64,000 bases of DNA from Butyricicoccus faecihominis. Lineage in GTDB: Bacteria; Bacillota; Clostridia; Oscillospirales; Butyricicoccaceae. The stretch is from NCBI RefSeq assembly GCF_024462775.1, contig NZ_JANGCE010000021.1, forward strand, positions 1 to 64,000, given 5' to 3'. Positions 1-9,781 of the stretch are shown one piece after another; within the stretch, counting starts at the first letter, position 1; every line of letters begins with the position of its first letter. The notes under the pieces were generated by a model, which was not told the DNA's origin, searched no databases, and was given only the letters and a program-made list of their open reading frames with translations. A program made the translations under genes and the position numbers.

Positions 1-20
1 TGGGGCTTTGTTTCGATCGA

Positions 21-90
21 CAGACTGTCAAAAATAGTTTTTTGACAGTCTGAAAGATCGCGCTGTGAAAAGCAGCGCGATCTTTTTGTT
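21..90 (+). terminator. Two adjacent hairpins, the second a terminator
   Basis: A near-perfect inverted repeat at 21-52 (arms CAGACTGTCAAAAA and complement) is followed at once by a 13-bp stem, AAAGATCGCGCTG at 53-65 and its complement at 73-85, then a T-rich tail. The tail is on the + strand, so it probably ends transcription of a gene left of the window. It also lies just past the stop of the minus-strand gene at 94. Confidence 0.7.
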
Positions 91-93
91 TTG

Positions 94-1701
94 TCAGCCG
101 GTAAAGGCGCCGATCAGGCCGCCGAGGCCGTCCGTCTCAAAAATGCGGCGGTAATGATCGAGCTCTCCGCCGATGATCTCATCGATCGCCTTCATGCCGA
201 GCATTTCGACCGGGGCCTTGTCGTCCGTCAGCAGGCGGCCGCCGGAGGCGTAAGGCGTAAGCTGCGCGGAAACGGTTCGCATCATTTGCCGCAGCTCGCC
301 GTCCGGCAGGCGCGAAAGAGCGGCCGTCAGATTGGCGGCGCAGTCCACGTCCATCGAAGCGAACAGCTCGCAGTTGGTGTTGTTCTCCACTTCGGCGGTG
401 TATACGTGGGGAAAAACCGAAGCGATCGTGTCGGACAGGTACTCGTTGATGGAGTTTGCCTGTTCGGAATACATATTCATATTGACCACGATAACGCCTT
501 TAGGTTTTAAATGGTCCTTCACCTGCTCAAAAAACTCGACAGAGGACATTTGAAACGGAATGGTGATATCCTGATAAGCATCGATCATGATCACATCGTA
601 CCGCTGATCGGTCTGCGCCAGAAAGGCGCGGCCATCGTAGGTGGTGACGGGGATGTCGGCGGATAGATCGAAGTATTCGTGCGCCAGATCGGTGATCTGC
701 TGGTCAATCTCCACGCCCTCGGTTTGTATCTGGGGAAAGTAGCGCGCGCACTGGGTGGCATATGTGCCGGTTCCCATGCCGAGAATGAGCAGATCGAGCG
801 GCGCGTCCGCCGCCGCGCCCGTCATCAGCGGGGCGGCAAGCGCGTAATCGTAATACATGCCGGTCAAGCCGCCCTCTTTCATTTTGACCGACTGCACGCC
901 CGCCATCACGTTGGTGGACAGAATAACGGCGCGGTCGGTCTCGCGCACTTGCAGGTAGTTGTAGATGGATTCGCTTTCGCTCAGCACGCCGTCCTGCCAG
1001 AAAGCCAGACGGACGCGCGGCGCGGCAGCGCAGCTAAAGGCGAAAACCAGCGCCGTTAAAAGGCACAGCCCTTTTTTCACCCCGGCGGATAGAAAATAGA
1101 CAACGCACAGCGCCAGCAGGATGCCCGCGAAGATCAAAAAGGTGATCGCGGTACCGACGGCGGGGATGGTGATGAAGGTGGGGGTAAAGGTGCCGATGAT
1201 GCTGCCGATGGTGTTCAAGGCGTTCAGCGTGCCGACGGTGCGGCCGTTGTCCTCCAAGTTGTCCATCGTGTATTTGGCGAGCGAAGGCGTTACCGTGCCG
1301 AGCAGCAGCAGCGGAAAAACGAACAGACACAGGCAGGCCGCGAAGGCCGCGAAGATGAGGAACTGCTGCCGCACGAACACCGCCATCACGACCGAGATGC
1401 CCGCGATGACGAATGTGCCGACGAGCGGGATACACGCGATCCAGATGCCGGCGAAGAGGATGCGGCGGTACAGCCGGTCGGGATCGGGGTTTTTATCCGC
1501 GCTGCGGCCGCCCCAGACGTTACCGAGCGCCATGGCGATCATGATCGTGCCGATAATGATGGTCCAAACAATCTGCGAGGAACTGAAATAGGGGGCGAGC
1601 AGCCGGCTCGCGCCCAGTTCGACCGCCATGACCGACATGCCCGAAAAAAACTCGGTCAAGTAAAGAAAGGTCTTGCTTTTTAAAATATTCCGTTTTTTCA
1701 T
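94..1701 (-). CDS. Membrane-anchored spermidine synthase-like methyltransferase-fold protein
   Basis: 535 residues. The first ~215 residues are strongly hydrophobic (about six to eight membrane segments). The C-terminal half has the Rossmann fold of spermidine synthase: glycine-rich LGMGTGTYATQ, the acidic GVEID loop, and DAYQD where polyamine synthases carry their catalytic aspartate. This is the 'fused transporter/spermidine synthase' architecture. The family would transfer aminopropyl groups, but the active-site region is divergent here, so the substrate is uncertain. The start is supported by AGGAGG ten bases upstream. It is divergent from the histidine kinase at 1969; a TATAAT-like -10 on the minus strand lies at 1731-1736. 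It appears monocistronic. Confidence 0.8.
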   Translation of the reverse strand: MKKRNILKSKTFLYLTEFFSGMSVMAVELGASRLLAPYFSSSQIVWTIIIGTIMIAMALGNVWGGRSADKNPDPDRLYRRILFAGIWIACIPLVGTFVIAGISVVMAVFVRQQFLIFAAFAACLCLFVFPLLLLGTVTPSLAKYTMDNLEDNGRTVGTLNALNTIGSIIGTFTPTFITIPAVGTAITFLIFAGILLALCVVYFLSAGVKKGLCLLTALVFAFSCAAAPRVRLAFWQDGVLSESESIYNYLQVRETDRAVILSTNVMAGVQSVKMKEGGLTGMYYDYALAAPLMTGAAADAPLDLLILGMGTGTYATQCARYFPQIQTEGVEIDQQITDLAHEYFDLSADIPVTTYDGRAFLAQTDQRYDVIMIDAYQDITIPFQMSSVEFFEQVKDHLKPKGVIVVNMNMYSEQANSINEYLSDTIASVFPHVYTAEVENNTNCELFASMDVDCAANLTAALSRLPDGELRQMMRTVSAQLTPYASGGRLLTDDKAPVEMLGMKAIDEIIGGELDHYRRIFETDGLGGLIGAFTG

Positions 1702-1767
1702 ACGGCGTTTTCCTCCTGCTTCCTGCCCGTATTATAGCACCGCCGGTGGTATAATTCATTTAATTTG

Positions 1768-1798
1768 GATATAATAGCCGCTTTGCGGCTATTATATC
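1768..1798. promoter_or_regulatory. Perfect 14-bp inverted repeat in a divergent intergenic region
   Basis: GATATAATAGCCGC (1768-1781), TTT, then its exact complement (1785-1798). Both arms contain a TATAAT-like core, so it could be a hairpin, an operator, or face-to-face -10 elements between the divergent genes at 1701 and 1969. No regulator can be assigned. Confidence 0.5.
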
Positions 1799-1889
1799 AC
1801 AACCGGGATGAGGCGGCAACCGCGTTCATTCGTTGGAGAAACAGAAAAAAGATTAAAATGGTATGGGAGCAAAATGTAAGGCTAACATA

Positions 1890-1918
1890 TTGCTTTTGGC
1901 CGAAAGGTCCGATATAAT
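1890..1918 (+). promoter_or_regulatory. Sigma-A-like promoter of the hybrid kinase gene
   Basis: TTGCTT (1890-1895), a 17-base spacer, and a consensus TATAAT (1913-1918), about 50 bases before the kinase start codon. Confidence 0.65.
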
Positions 1919-1968
1919 AGATATAAATGTTTAGTGGGGCATACCGTTGCGGGTAAGGAGAATTGAGA

Positions 1969-4356
1969 ATGGATCACCATTGCGATACGGGGCATCAACA
2001 GGAGCTGGAACAAAAATATCAGGCCAGAACGCGGAATTTCCAGTGGATGATGGATGAATACGTGGGCAACGTGTATGTCAGCGACATGGAAAACTACGAA
2101 CTGCTTTACCTGAATAAAAATGCCTGCGACACCCTGCGTACACGGCCGGAAGCTGTATTAGGAAGAAAATGCTATGAAGTGATTCAAGGCAGGACCTCGC
2201 CCTGCCCCTTCTGCACCAACGACCGCATCTGCGAGGAAGAGGTATACGAGTGGGAGTTTTTCAACCCCGTTTTAGAGCGTACCTTTATGATCAAAAACCG
2301 CGTGATCGACTGGAACGGCCGCCGCGCCCGCATTGAGCTGTCGCATGATATGTACAGCACGGAGTACAAGCTTGCCAAAAAGGACCGGGAGCGGGAAGCG
2401 CTGATCCGGACGATTCCGGGCGGCTTTGCCCGCGTGGATGCATCCGACCGGCGCACGATCCTTTGGTATGGCGCCGGTTTTTTGCAGCTGATCGGCTACA
2501 CCAAAGAGCAATTTGAACAGGAACTGCACGCGCAGTGTACTTATATACATCCCGACGATCTGACGCGCATGCATGCCCTGATGCAGACGATCAAAGAGAC
2601 CGGGGAAAGCGAGATCATGGAGATCCGCGTGATCACACATAGCGGCGAAACCAGAATATTAATGATCACGCTGTGCTACGTAGGCGGTGAAAACAGCTGG
2701 GACGGCATTTCGTCCTATTACAGCGTCAGCATCGATGTGACCCGGGAACGGCTCGAGCAGTCGCGCCAGCGAAAGGCGCTCGAGGAAGCTTATCAGGCCG
2801 CCCGCGTCGCCAATGACGCCAAAACGAATTTCTTATCCTCCATGTCCCACGATATCCGCACGCCGATGAACGCCATTATGGGCATGACGGCCATCGCGCA
2901 GCTGAATCTGTCCGCGCCCGACAAGGTGCGCGATTGCTTGGAAAAGATCAATATTTCCAGCAAGCATCTGCTCAGCCTGATCAACGAGGTTTTGGATATG
3001 TCAAAAATCGAAAGCGGCAAGATCGATCTGATCCCCGAGGAGATCGATCTGCCCGATCTGATCCAGAACGTGGTCGACATGTGCAGGCCGATGAGCATGG
3101 AGAAAAAACTGGAATTTCAGGTCAATGTCAGTCAGGTACGGCATGAAAAGGTCATCACCGATGGCGACCGTTTGCAGCAGGTATTCACCAACCTGCTCTC
3201 CAACGCGATCAAATATACGTCCGAAGGCGGCTCGATCCGGCTGATGATCCATGAACGTCCCTCGGCGATCCCGAATAAGGGCCAGTACGAGTTTGTTTTC
3301 AGCGATACTGGTATCGGCATGGCGGAGGACTATATCCCGCATATTTTTGAACCGTTTTCGCGCGCGGAGGATTCCCGCATCAGCAAGATCCAAGGCACGG
3401 GGCTCGGCATGGCCATCACGGAAAACATCGTGCGTATGATGAACGGTACGATCGATGTCAAGAGCGAGCCGGGCGTGGGCAGTGAGTTTACGGTCTCCGT
3501 ACCGTTGGAGCTGAGCGAGCAGGAGGAAGCGTACGAGGGCGAATTGTCCGGCCTGCCGGTATTGGTGGTGGACGACGACCAGATCGTTTGCGAAAGCGCG
3601 GCGGCGCTGCTGCAGGAACTGGGCATGCGCGGCTATTGGGTGCTGTCCGGCGCGGAAGCCGTTGAGCGCGTGGTGGACGCGCATGCGAGCGCGGATGATT
3701 TCTTCGCCGTGATACTGGATTGGAAAATGCCGGAGATGGACGGACTGGAGACGCTAAAAGCCATTCGGCAGCACCTTGGGGAGGATGTGCCGATCATCAT
3801 CATCTCCGCCTATGACTACTCGAATATTGAAGAGGAATTTCTGCGCGCCGGGGCGGACGCCTTTATCACGAAACCGCTGTTTAAGTCCAAGATGCTGCAT
3901 GTGCTCCAGCTGTTTTGCTCGGTGAACCGGACAGAAAGCGCGGGCGCCGAGCCCGCCGAAAAATATCCCGCCTTAAAGGGCAAGCAGGTGCTGCTGGCCG
4001 AGGATAACGAGCTGAATCGCGAGATCGCGACCGAGCTGCTGGAAATGCAGGGCCTTCGGATCGACAGCGTGGAAAACGGGCAAAGCGCCGTGGAACGGTT
4101 CCGGGATTCCGCGGCCGGCGCGTACAGTGCGATACTGATGGACATCCAAATGCCGGTCTTGGGCGGCTATGACGCCACCGCCGCGATCCGTGCGATGGAC
4201 CGGCCCGATGCGAAAACCATACCGATCCTCGCCCTCACAGCCAATGCCTTCATAACCGATGTGGGCATGGCGCGCAGCGTCGGTATGAACGATCACATCG
4301 CAAAGCCGATCGATATCGATCGTTTGATGGATGTGTTAGCCAAATGGATGCTGTAA
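1969..4356 (+). CDS. Cytosolic PAS-PAS hybrid histidine kinase with two receiver domains
   Basis: 795 residues from the ATG at 1969; AAGGAG sits eight bases upstream, whereas an in-frame TTG six bases earlier is too close to it. Order: PAS (~20-130), PAS (~145-260), HisKA with the phospho-acceptor His near 294 in SMSHDIRTP, HATPase (N box, DTGIG, GTGLGMA), then two receiver domains with phosphorylatable Asp in LDWKMP and MDIQMP. No membrane segment is seen, so it should sense a cytosolic or diffusible signal. The first PAS has Cys at 68, 79, 82 and 88, including a CPFC pair, suggesting metal or redox sensing (inference). There is no HPt or output domain, so the output partner lies elsewhere. 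Monocistronic, ending in a shared terminator. Confidence 0.9.
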   Translation: MDHHCDTGHQQELEQKYQARTRNFQWMMDEYVGNVYVSDMENYELLYLNKNACDTLRTRPEAVLGRKCYEVIQGRTSPCPFCTNDRICEEEVYEWEFFNPVLERTFMIKNRVIDWNGRRARIELSHDMYSTEYKLAKKDREREALIRTIPGGFARVDASDRRTILWYGAGFLQLIGYTKEQFEQELHAQCTYIHPDDLTRMHALMQTIKETGESEIMEIRVITHSGETRILMITLCYVGGENSWDGISSYYSVSIDVTRERLEQSRQRKALEEAYQAARVANDAKTNFLSSMSHDIRTPMNAIMGMTAIAQLNLSAPDKVRDCLEKINISSKHLLSLINEVLDMSKIESGKIDLIPEEIDLPDLIQNVVDMCRPMSMEKKLEFQVNVSQVRHEKVITDGDRLQQVFTNLLSNAIKYTSEGGSIRLMIHERPSAIPNKGQYEFVFSDTGIGMAEDYIPHIFEPFSRAEDSRISKIQGTGLGMAITENIVRMMNGTIDVKSEPGVGSEFTVSVPLELSEQEEAYEGELSGLPVLVVDDDQIVCESAAALLQELGMRGYWVLSGAEAVERVVDAHASADDFFAVILDWKMPEMDGLETLKAIRQHLGEDVPIIIISAYDYSNIEEEFLRAGADAFITKPLFKSKMLHVLQLFCSVNRTESAGAEPAEKYPALKGKQVLLAEDNELNREIATELLEMQGLRIDSVENGQSAVERFRDSAAGAYSAILMDIQMPVLGGYDATAAIRAMDRPDAKTIPILALTANAFITDVGMARSVGMNDHIAKPIDIDRLMDVLAKWML

Positions 4357-4371
4357 TATGACCGAGAACCC

Positions 4372-4412
4372 AAAGCGCCGCACCGCCGTGAAAAACGGCT
4401 GTGCGGCGCTTT
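4372..4412. terminator. Bidirectional terminator between convergent genes
   Basis: AAAGCGCCGCAC (4372-4383) pairs with GTGCGGCGCTTT (4401-4412), with a smaller inner pairing. It separates the kinase stop (+) from the ABC permease stop (-). Confidence 0.75.
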
Positions 4413-4414
4413 GC

Positions 4415-5158
4415 TTATTCCCAGCGGAAAAAACGGAGGGCGGCCGCGATACAAACGACCGCGATGCAGGCCATGAGGAGGACCGGCAACAGCACGCTTT
4501 CCGCGGGCAGGCCAAGGGACGCGGCCTTGAGCAGCTTTATACCCTGCGTCAGCGGCAAAAGATCCGCCGCCCTTTGCAGCGCCGCGGGCATGACTTCGTA
4601 GGGAAGCGTGGCGCCGGAAAAAATCAGCATGGGGAAGTAAAGAATACTGGCGAGAACGCTCGCCGTTTTTTCATTGGGCGCTACGCCGCCCACCAGCATG
4701 CCGATACTGAACATGGAAAGCAGCACCAGCGCATAGCCGCAGAAGAACTGCGGTAGCGAACCATGGATGCGCAGCCCGAAAAAGGCCGTGCCGGCCAGCC
4801 AAAGAAGCAGCAGCGAAGCGACGGCATACAGCGTATAGATCGCGACCTGCACCAGCAGGATCAGCGCGGGACTGACGGGCGTTACCTGAAAACGCTTGAG
4901 AATCTTACGGCTGCGATAATCCGATACCACCAGCGGCAGACCCATTACGCCGCCGGCGCAAATGGAGATCGCCGCGAGCGCGCCGAAGGAACTGTCTAAA
5001 AAGGTATGGTCCGCGCCCGGATACGCGGGCCTGTCGCCGTATATCACCCCCAGAACGGTCAATACGATGAGCGGCATGCAGATGGCGAAAATAAACATGT
5101 CCATTCCCCGCAGGGAGAGCTTCAGCTCGGTTTTAAACATCGTGCGAAACGTTTTCAT
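4415..5158 (-). CDS. ABC-2 type transporter permease
   Basis: 247 residues from the ATG at 5158, preceded by GAGGAGG; an upstream in-frame Met lacks a site. It has about six hydrophobic segments and a conserved loop of the ABC-2 exporter family (residues ~85-105, SDYRSRKILKRFQVTP). It overlaps the end of the ATPase gene by 26 bases, so the two are translationally coupled. Together they would form an exporter in the plasma membrane for a drug, lipid or peptide; the substrate cannot be read from sequence. Operon: MerR regulator (6690) - ATPase (5876) - permease. Confidence 0.88.
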   Translation of the reverse strand: MKTFRTMFKTELKLSLRGMDMFIFAICMPLIVLTVLGVIYGDRPAYPGADHTFLDSSFGALAAISICAGGVMGLPLVVSDYRSRKILKRFQVTPVSPALILLVQVAIYTLYAVASLLLLWLAGTAFFGLRIHGSLPQFFCGYALVLLSMFSIGMLVGGVAPNEKTASVLASILYFPMLIFSGATLPYEVMPAALQRAADLLPLTQGIKLLKAASLGLPAESVLLPVLLMACIAVVCIAAALRFFRWE

Positions 5159-5876
5159 CAGGCTGTTCCTCCTCTGTGTACCAAAGATAAGCGTCCTCAA
5201 AGCGTTCGTAGGGACTGGCGGCGATCGCCTCCGCGACGGTGCCGCAAAAAATGCTTTGCCCCTGCTTTAAGATGCAAATGCTGTCGCAAAGCGCTTGCAC
5301 CTCGTCCATGAAATGCGAGGTGAGCAGAATGGTGAGCCCCTGCTCCTTGAGAGCGGCAAGGGCTTTCCACACCTCGCGCCGGGCGTGGGGATCAAGTCCG
5401 GTCGTCAGTTCGTCCAGAAAGACCACCTCGGGGTCGGGCAATAGGGCAAGCACGATAAACAGCCGCTGCCGCTGGCCGCCGGACAGCGCCTGAACGAAAC
5501 TGCCGCTCTTTTCGGCGATGCCGAACCGCGAGAGCAGGGCGCGGTAATCCGCGGGCGCGCGGTAGAGCGAAGCCGTGACCTCGCACAGCTCGCGCACGGT
5601 GATCCGTTCCTGATAGTTGCCCTCCTGAAACTGCACGCCCACACGCTGAAACAGCTGCTTCCTGTTTGTTCGCGGCTCTTGCCCTAAAATGCGCACGGTC
5701 CCGCCGTCCGGCCGTCTGGTCCCCAGCATGCACTCCATGGCCGTGGTCTTGCCCGCGCCGTTTGCGCCCAGCAGACCGAATATGGCGCCGCGCGGAACCG
5801 ATAGGTCGAGCGCGCGCACGGCGTGCACGCCGCCGTAAGATTTGGACAGCTGCCGCGCGCAGATCGCGTATTCCAT
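5133..5876 (-). CDS. ABC transporter ATP-binding protein
   Basis: 247 residues with Walker A GANGAGKTT (~residues 36-44), signature LSGGQRQR, Walker B VVFLDELTTGLD and a switch His in LLTSHFMDE. The common DEPTTGLD is DELTTGLD here, which keeps the catalytic Glu. It is the cytosolic motor for the overlapping ABC-2 permease gene. The start is well placed behind AAAAGGAGG. It lies 70 bases downstream of the MerR-type regulator on the same strand; an imperfect hairpin (5913-5936) in that gap could act as a partial terminator. Confidence 0.93.
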   Translation of the reverse strand: MEYAICARQLSKSYGGVHAVRALDLSVPRGAIFGLLGANGAGKTTAMECMLGTRRPDGGTVRILGQEPRTNRKQLFQRVGVQFQEGNYQERITVRELCEVTASLYRAPADYRALLSRFGIAEKSGSFVQALSGGQRQRLFIVLALLPDPEVVFLDELTTGLDPHARREVWKALAALKEQGLTILLTSHFMDEVQALCDSICILKQGQSIFCGTVAEAIAASPYERFEDAYLWYTEEEQPDENVSHDV

Positions 5877-5946
5877 AAAAAAACCTCCTTTTGTTTTGGT
5901 AACAAAAGAATACCACCGGCCAAAGGGCTGGTGGTAAAGTGGAGAC

Positions 5947-6690
5947 TTAGGAATATTGACTTTTCATCTCGCGCAGCAGGTTCCGCATGGCACGGGCGTT
6001 TTGTTCCGCCGCTTGCAGGGAAAGGAGCAGCTTGTCGCAGACGGCGATAATGTCATCGTCCGCCCTCGGCGTGTTGAGCGCCGCGTGGATATCGGTGTGC
6101 GGATCGTTCGACAATTCGTGCAGCAGTCGCAGGATTGCCTCCAGCGAGTAGTTGGCGCACCGCAGCGAGCGGATGATCTTTAACCGGCGGATATCCTCGC
6201 CCGTATAAACGCGGCAGCCGTTTTCCCGCCGTTTCACCGTCAACAGTCCGTTCATTTCCCAATTTCGCAAGGTGTCCACCGAAATGCCGAGCGCGCGTGA
6301 GACCGCTTGCCGGTTTTGGAGCGCACCGCTTTCCGCGGGTTCGCCGGCCAGCAAAAGCCGCACGATGCGGATGGCCTCCTCCGCGTTTTGCCGCTCCTGC
6401 CGCACCTGCGCGATATAGTCGTCGGTCAGCCGGATGGCGGCGTCAAAATCGCCAGCCGCCGCGGTCTTGACCGTGCGGACGATCTTTTTGCGCAGCCCGT
6501 TTTGCAGCACCTCGACCCGAAAAGCAAGGCGGGCGAGCCGGAACTGCGCGATATGCTGCTCCGTAAATACGCGGTAGCCGTTTGCAAGCCGCCGTGCGCG
6601 CGGGACTAAGCCCAGCTCCTCATAAAGCCGCACGGTATTCGGATGGATACCGATCATTTTTGCCACCTGCGCGGTCCGATAGGTTTGCAT
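5947..6690 (-). CDS. Tandem-domain MerR family transcriptional regulator
   Basis: 247 residues from the ATG at 6690 (AAAGGAGGG upstream). Two separate MerR-like winged-helix segments are visible: residues ~3-70 (AQVAKMIGIHPNTVRLYEELGL...NGYRVF) and ~125-190 (RQAVSRALGISVDTLRNWEMNGLL...NGCRVY), each followed by a helical stretch. The usual family has one such domain per subunit, so one chain could bind both half-sites of a promoter. First gene of a three-gene operon with an ABC exporter, so it likely controls that exporter and itself in response to its substrate (inference). A -10 (TATAAT, minus strand, 6713-6718) lies upstream; no clear -35 was found. Confidence 0.85.
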   Translation of the reverse strand: MQTYRTAQVAKMIGIHPNTVRLYEELGLVPRARRLANGYRVFTEQHIAQFRLARLAFRVEVLQNGLRKKIVRTVKTAAAGDFDAAIRLTDDYIAQVRQERQNAEEAIRIVRLLLAGEPAESGALQNRQAVSRALGISVDTLRNWEMNGLLTVKRRENGCRVYTGEDIRRLKIIRSLRCANYSLEAILRLLHELSNDPHTDIHAALNTPRADDDIIAVCDKLLLSLQAAEQNARAMRNLLREMKSQYS

Positions 6691-6784
6691 AGCGCCGCCC
6701 TCCTTTTGTTCTATTATAGCATAACACAAAAAGGATTAGTATTTAGTGGACGGAGAACTCCACACAAAACTAAAGAAAATCTAA

Positions 6785-7326
<542 letters not shown>

Positions 7327-7352
<26 letters not shown>

Positions 7353-7382
7353 ACTGATAATAGAGTTTACTGCTTGTAAACA
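7327..7382 (+). promoter_or_regulatory. Promoter with double-dyad BlaI-type operator
   Basis: TTGACA (7327-7332), a 17-base spacer, and TAAACT (7350-7355). Overlapping it is a perfect 19-base inverted repeat: TGTTTACAAGCAGTAAACT (7337-7355) and its complement (7364-7382), eight bases apart. Each arm is itself a dyad GTTTAC-N5-GTAAAC, resembling operators of BlaI/MecI repressors, so two dimers could bind side by side over the -10. The BlaI-family gene starts 15 bases downstream. Confidence 0.75.
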
Positions 7383-7397
7383 AAAGGAGGTACAGTA

Positions 7398-7760
7398 ATG
7401 ATTGAATACAAATTAGGCGAAGTTGAGATGCGGTTTGCAGATATTATTTGGAAGAATGAGCCGCTACCATCGGGAGAACTTGTAAAACTTGCAGAAAAGG
7501 AACTTAGTTGGAACCGGTCAACTACATACACGATTTTGCGGCGGCTTTGTCAACGAGGTATGTTCCAAAATGAAAAAGGAAAGGTTACTTCTCTTGTTTC
7601 AAAGGCGGATTTTATTTCTGCACAAAGTGAAAAGTTTGTTGAGGAAACTTTCTCTGGATCGCTCCCGAAGTTTTTAGCTTCCTTTGCCAGACGAAAAAAG
7701 CTGTCCGATAATGAGATAGAGGAAATACAAAAGTTTATTGATGAACGCAGGGAGGTGTAG
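7398..7760 (+). CDS. BlaI/MecI/CopY family transcriptional repressor
   Basis: 120 residues, the usual family length. The N-terminal winged helix (~1-75) includes the recognition stretch WNRSTTYTILRRLCQRGM; the rest is a helical dimerisation region. The family represses its own operon until cleaved by a paired membrane metalloprotease. It is two bases ahead of the M56 protease gene and right behind a double-dyad operator, so autoregulation is likely. AAAGGAGG precedes the start. Base composition is clearly AT-richer than the flanking chromosome, indicating transfer. No beta-lactamase or other resistance gene lies next to it. Confidence 0.9.
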   Translation: MIEYKLGEVEMRFADIIWKNEPLPSGELVKLAEKELSWNRSTTYTILRRLCQRGMFQNEKGKVTSLVSKADFISAQSEKFVEETFSGSLPKFLASFARRKKLSDNEIEEIQKFIDERREV

Positions 7761-7762
7761 CC

Positions 7763-9520
7763 ATGTTAGATGGATTATTCTTATCTGTGCTGAACATGAG
7801 CATAACGGCAAGCCTTGTAATACTCGCTGTGCTTCTGGTAAGGCTTCTACTGAAAAAAACTCCCAAAACTTTTTCTTATGCTCTATGGATAGTTGTTTTG
7901 TTTCGGCTTATTTGTCCGTTTTCATTTGAAAGTGCGATTGGCTTGCTGCCTATTAACAAAACCCCCATTCCACAGGATATTATGTATAGCACCGAGCCAC
8001 AAATTGATACAGGGATAAATATAGTCGATAGCATCGTAAATCCGATACTGCCCGTTGCAAACAATATGGGTGAGAGCATTAATCCTTTGCAGGTGTGGGT
8101 ACTTGTTGGAAGTACCATTTGGGTATTTGGTATGCTGATAATGCTAATTTATAGCATTATACAATTTGTGAGGTTAAAGCGAAAACTTGTTGGTGCAACA
8201 CCGCTGCGAGGTAATATTTATCTTGCAGACCACATTAGCTCCCCCTTTGTCATGGGATTTATTAAACCTAACATATATTTGCCATCTTCAATGGCTAAAA
8301 CTGAACAGGCATTTATCATTGCACACGAAAACTACCATATAAAGCGATTTGACCATATTGCAAGGATCCTCGGATTTATCGCTCTCACTATCCACTGGCT
8401 TAACCCCCTTGTATGGCTTGCCTTTGTTTTATCGGGTAAGGATATGGAAATGTCATGTGATGAGGCTGTGATGAGGGAAATGGATACTGATATTCGTGCG
8501 GAATACTCCAAGTCCTTACTGCGTTTTGCGACAGGCAGAAAAATTATTGCTGCCACACCTCTCGCCTTTGGTGAGGGCGATACAAAAGAAAGGGTAAAAA
8601 ATGTCATGCAGTATAAAAAACCGATACTGTGGGTGTCTATCATTGCAGTTATAGCGGTTGTCTGCGTTGTTGTAGGATTAATGAGCAATTCTAAATCAGA
8701 ACCGGCATCAACACAAACGGGAAATCAGTCAATTGAACAATTATGGGAAAATCGCACAGAGTATGTAGGCAATAATGTAGCTGTAGGAAATATTATCTTT
8801 GGTCTTAGCTTCCCCGAAAAATTAAAATACAATGGAATTGAACTTCATACATCAGAGCCGCCTTATAGCATCACTGTGAACTTTGATACTGACACCGACA
8901 CGAGAAACTTTTACACAGGGGAACTCAATCAAACACCACTAAAACAAAATGCAATTATTATGTTCTCTTTAATTGAAAATGTAGAACAAATTATTTTTAA
9001 TTTTGATGATGGTAAAAACCCATACGCCGAAACCTTTTACCGAGATTCAGCCCAAGCGATTATGGAAGATGAAAATTTGTTTGCAAGGACAGAAACTCTG
9101 GAAAGCTTTATTAGCTTTATAGAAGAAATATCAATTAAGTTGGATGCCAACACAGATGTGCAAAGCAATTCGCAAAGAGATATGAAATATAAAACAGAGT
9201 CGGAATTTCTTAACAGTCCAGACGGTGTGAAATTTCAGTCCACGGCTTACAAGGCAGCTAAAGCATATCTAAGCGGCAATACAGATGAGCTGTTGCTATA
9301 TGCTACGGAAAGCCTAACAATTGACACAACGCATGATTTATTCAAAGACATTGACTACATGATTTTGAAATGGAGCCTTGATGATATAAAGGCTAAGGAC
9401 AAAATTCACGCTGCTTATGAGTTTAAGCTAAAGGGAGATGATTCCGTTTCTTATGTATCAATGGAACTGATAAGGCTTGATAGTGAATGGAAAGTTGATA
9501 CTGTAGGAATAGAAAAATAG
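7763..9520 (+). CDS. BlaR1-like M56 family membrane metallopeptidase
   Basis: 585 residues. Membrane segments near 5-25, 35-55 and 110-130 precede the zinc protease site HENYH (HExxH type) and the downstream ligand motif SCDEAV; a fourth segment (~290-310) follows. The C-terminal extracellular part is not a penicillin-binding domain. It looks like an unrelated sensor, ending in a DUF4829-like segment (YKAAKAYLSGN...). By family logic, an outside signal activates the protease, which inactivates the BlaI partner encoded just upstream. The ligand is unknown but probably not a beta-lactam. AT-rich, like its partner. Confidence 0.88.
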   Translation: MLDGLFLSVLNMSITASLVILAVLLVRLLLKKTPKTFSYALWIVVLFRLICPFSFESAIGLLPINKTPIPQDIMYSTEPQIDTGINIVDSIVNPILPVANNMGESINPLQVWVLVGSTIWVFGMLIMLIYSIIQFVRLKRKLVGATPLRGNIYLADHISSPFVMGFIKPNIYLPSSMAKTEQAFIIAHENYHIKRFDHIARILGFIALTIHWLNPLVWLAFVLSGKDMEMSCDEAVMREMDTDIRAEYSKSLLRFATGRKIIAATPLAFGEGDTKERVKNVMQYKKPILWVSIIAVIAVVCVVVGLMSNSKSEPASTQTGNQSIEQLWENRTEYVGNNVAVGNIIFGLSFPEKLKYNGIELHTSEPPYSITVNFDTDTDTRNFYTGELNQTPLKQNAIIMFSLIENVEQIIFNFDDGKNPYAETFYRDSAQAIMEDENLFARTETLESFISFIEEISIKLDANTDVQSNSQRDMKYKTESEFLNSPDGVKFQSTAYKAAKAYLSGNTDELLLYATESLTIDTTHDLFKDIDYMILKWSLDDIKAKDKIHAAYEFKLKGDDSVSYVSMELIRLDSEWKVDTVGIEK

Positions 9521-9672
9521 CCCGCTTTCCAAGTTAACAACAAAAAGAAAGAGGATTGTCATGTTTTTGATGCTTTCAAAACCAATAAAACTAAAAAAGG
9601 AGTATAACACCACAATCCGCCTGTGATACCTTAGCTTCTTATTGCCCAAACACACAAAAGAATAGTTATGTC

Positions 9673-9708
9673 AATGCCCGATTGAAGTTATTTCAGTCGG
9701 GCATTTTT
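9673..9708 (+). terminator. Terminator in the AT-rich island
   Basis: AATGCCCGATTGAA (9673-9686) pairs with TTCAGTCGGGCATT (9692-9705), one G-T wobble, then T residues. It lies 150 bases past the M56 gene stop. The stretch between (9521-9672) shows no gene. Confidence 0.7.
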
Positions 9709-9781
9709 GCGTTCATGGTGCTGCATTGCTGTTCCCCACCGCCCCCATTCAGACCAAAAAAATCTGAATGGAGGAACGGTT

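Noticed and set aside
4358-4756. Plus-strand open frames opposite the ABC permease
   Set aside because: Shadows of the minus-strand permease that begin within the terminator.
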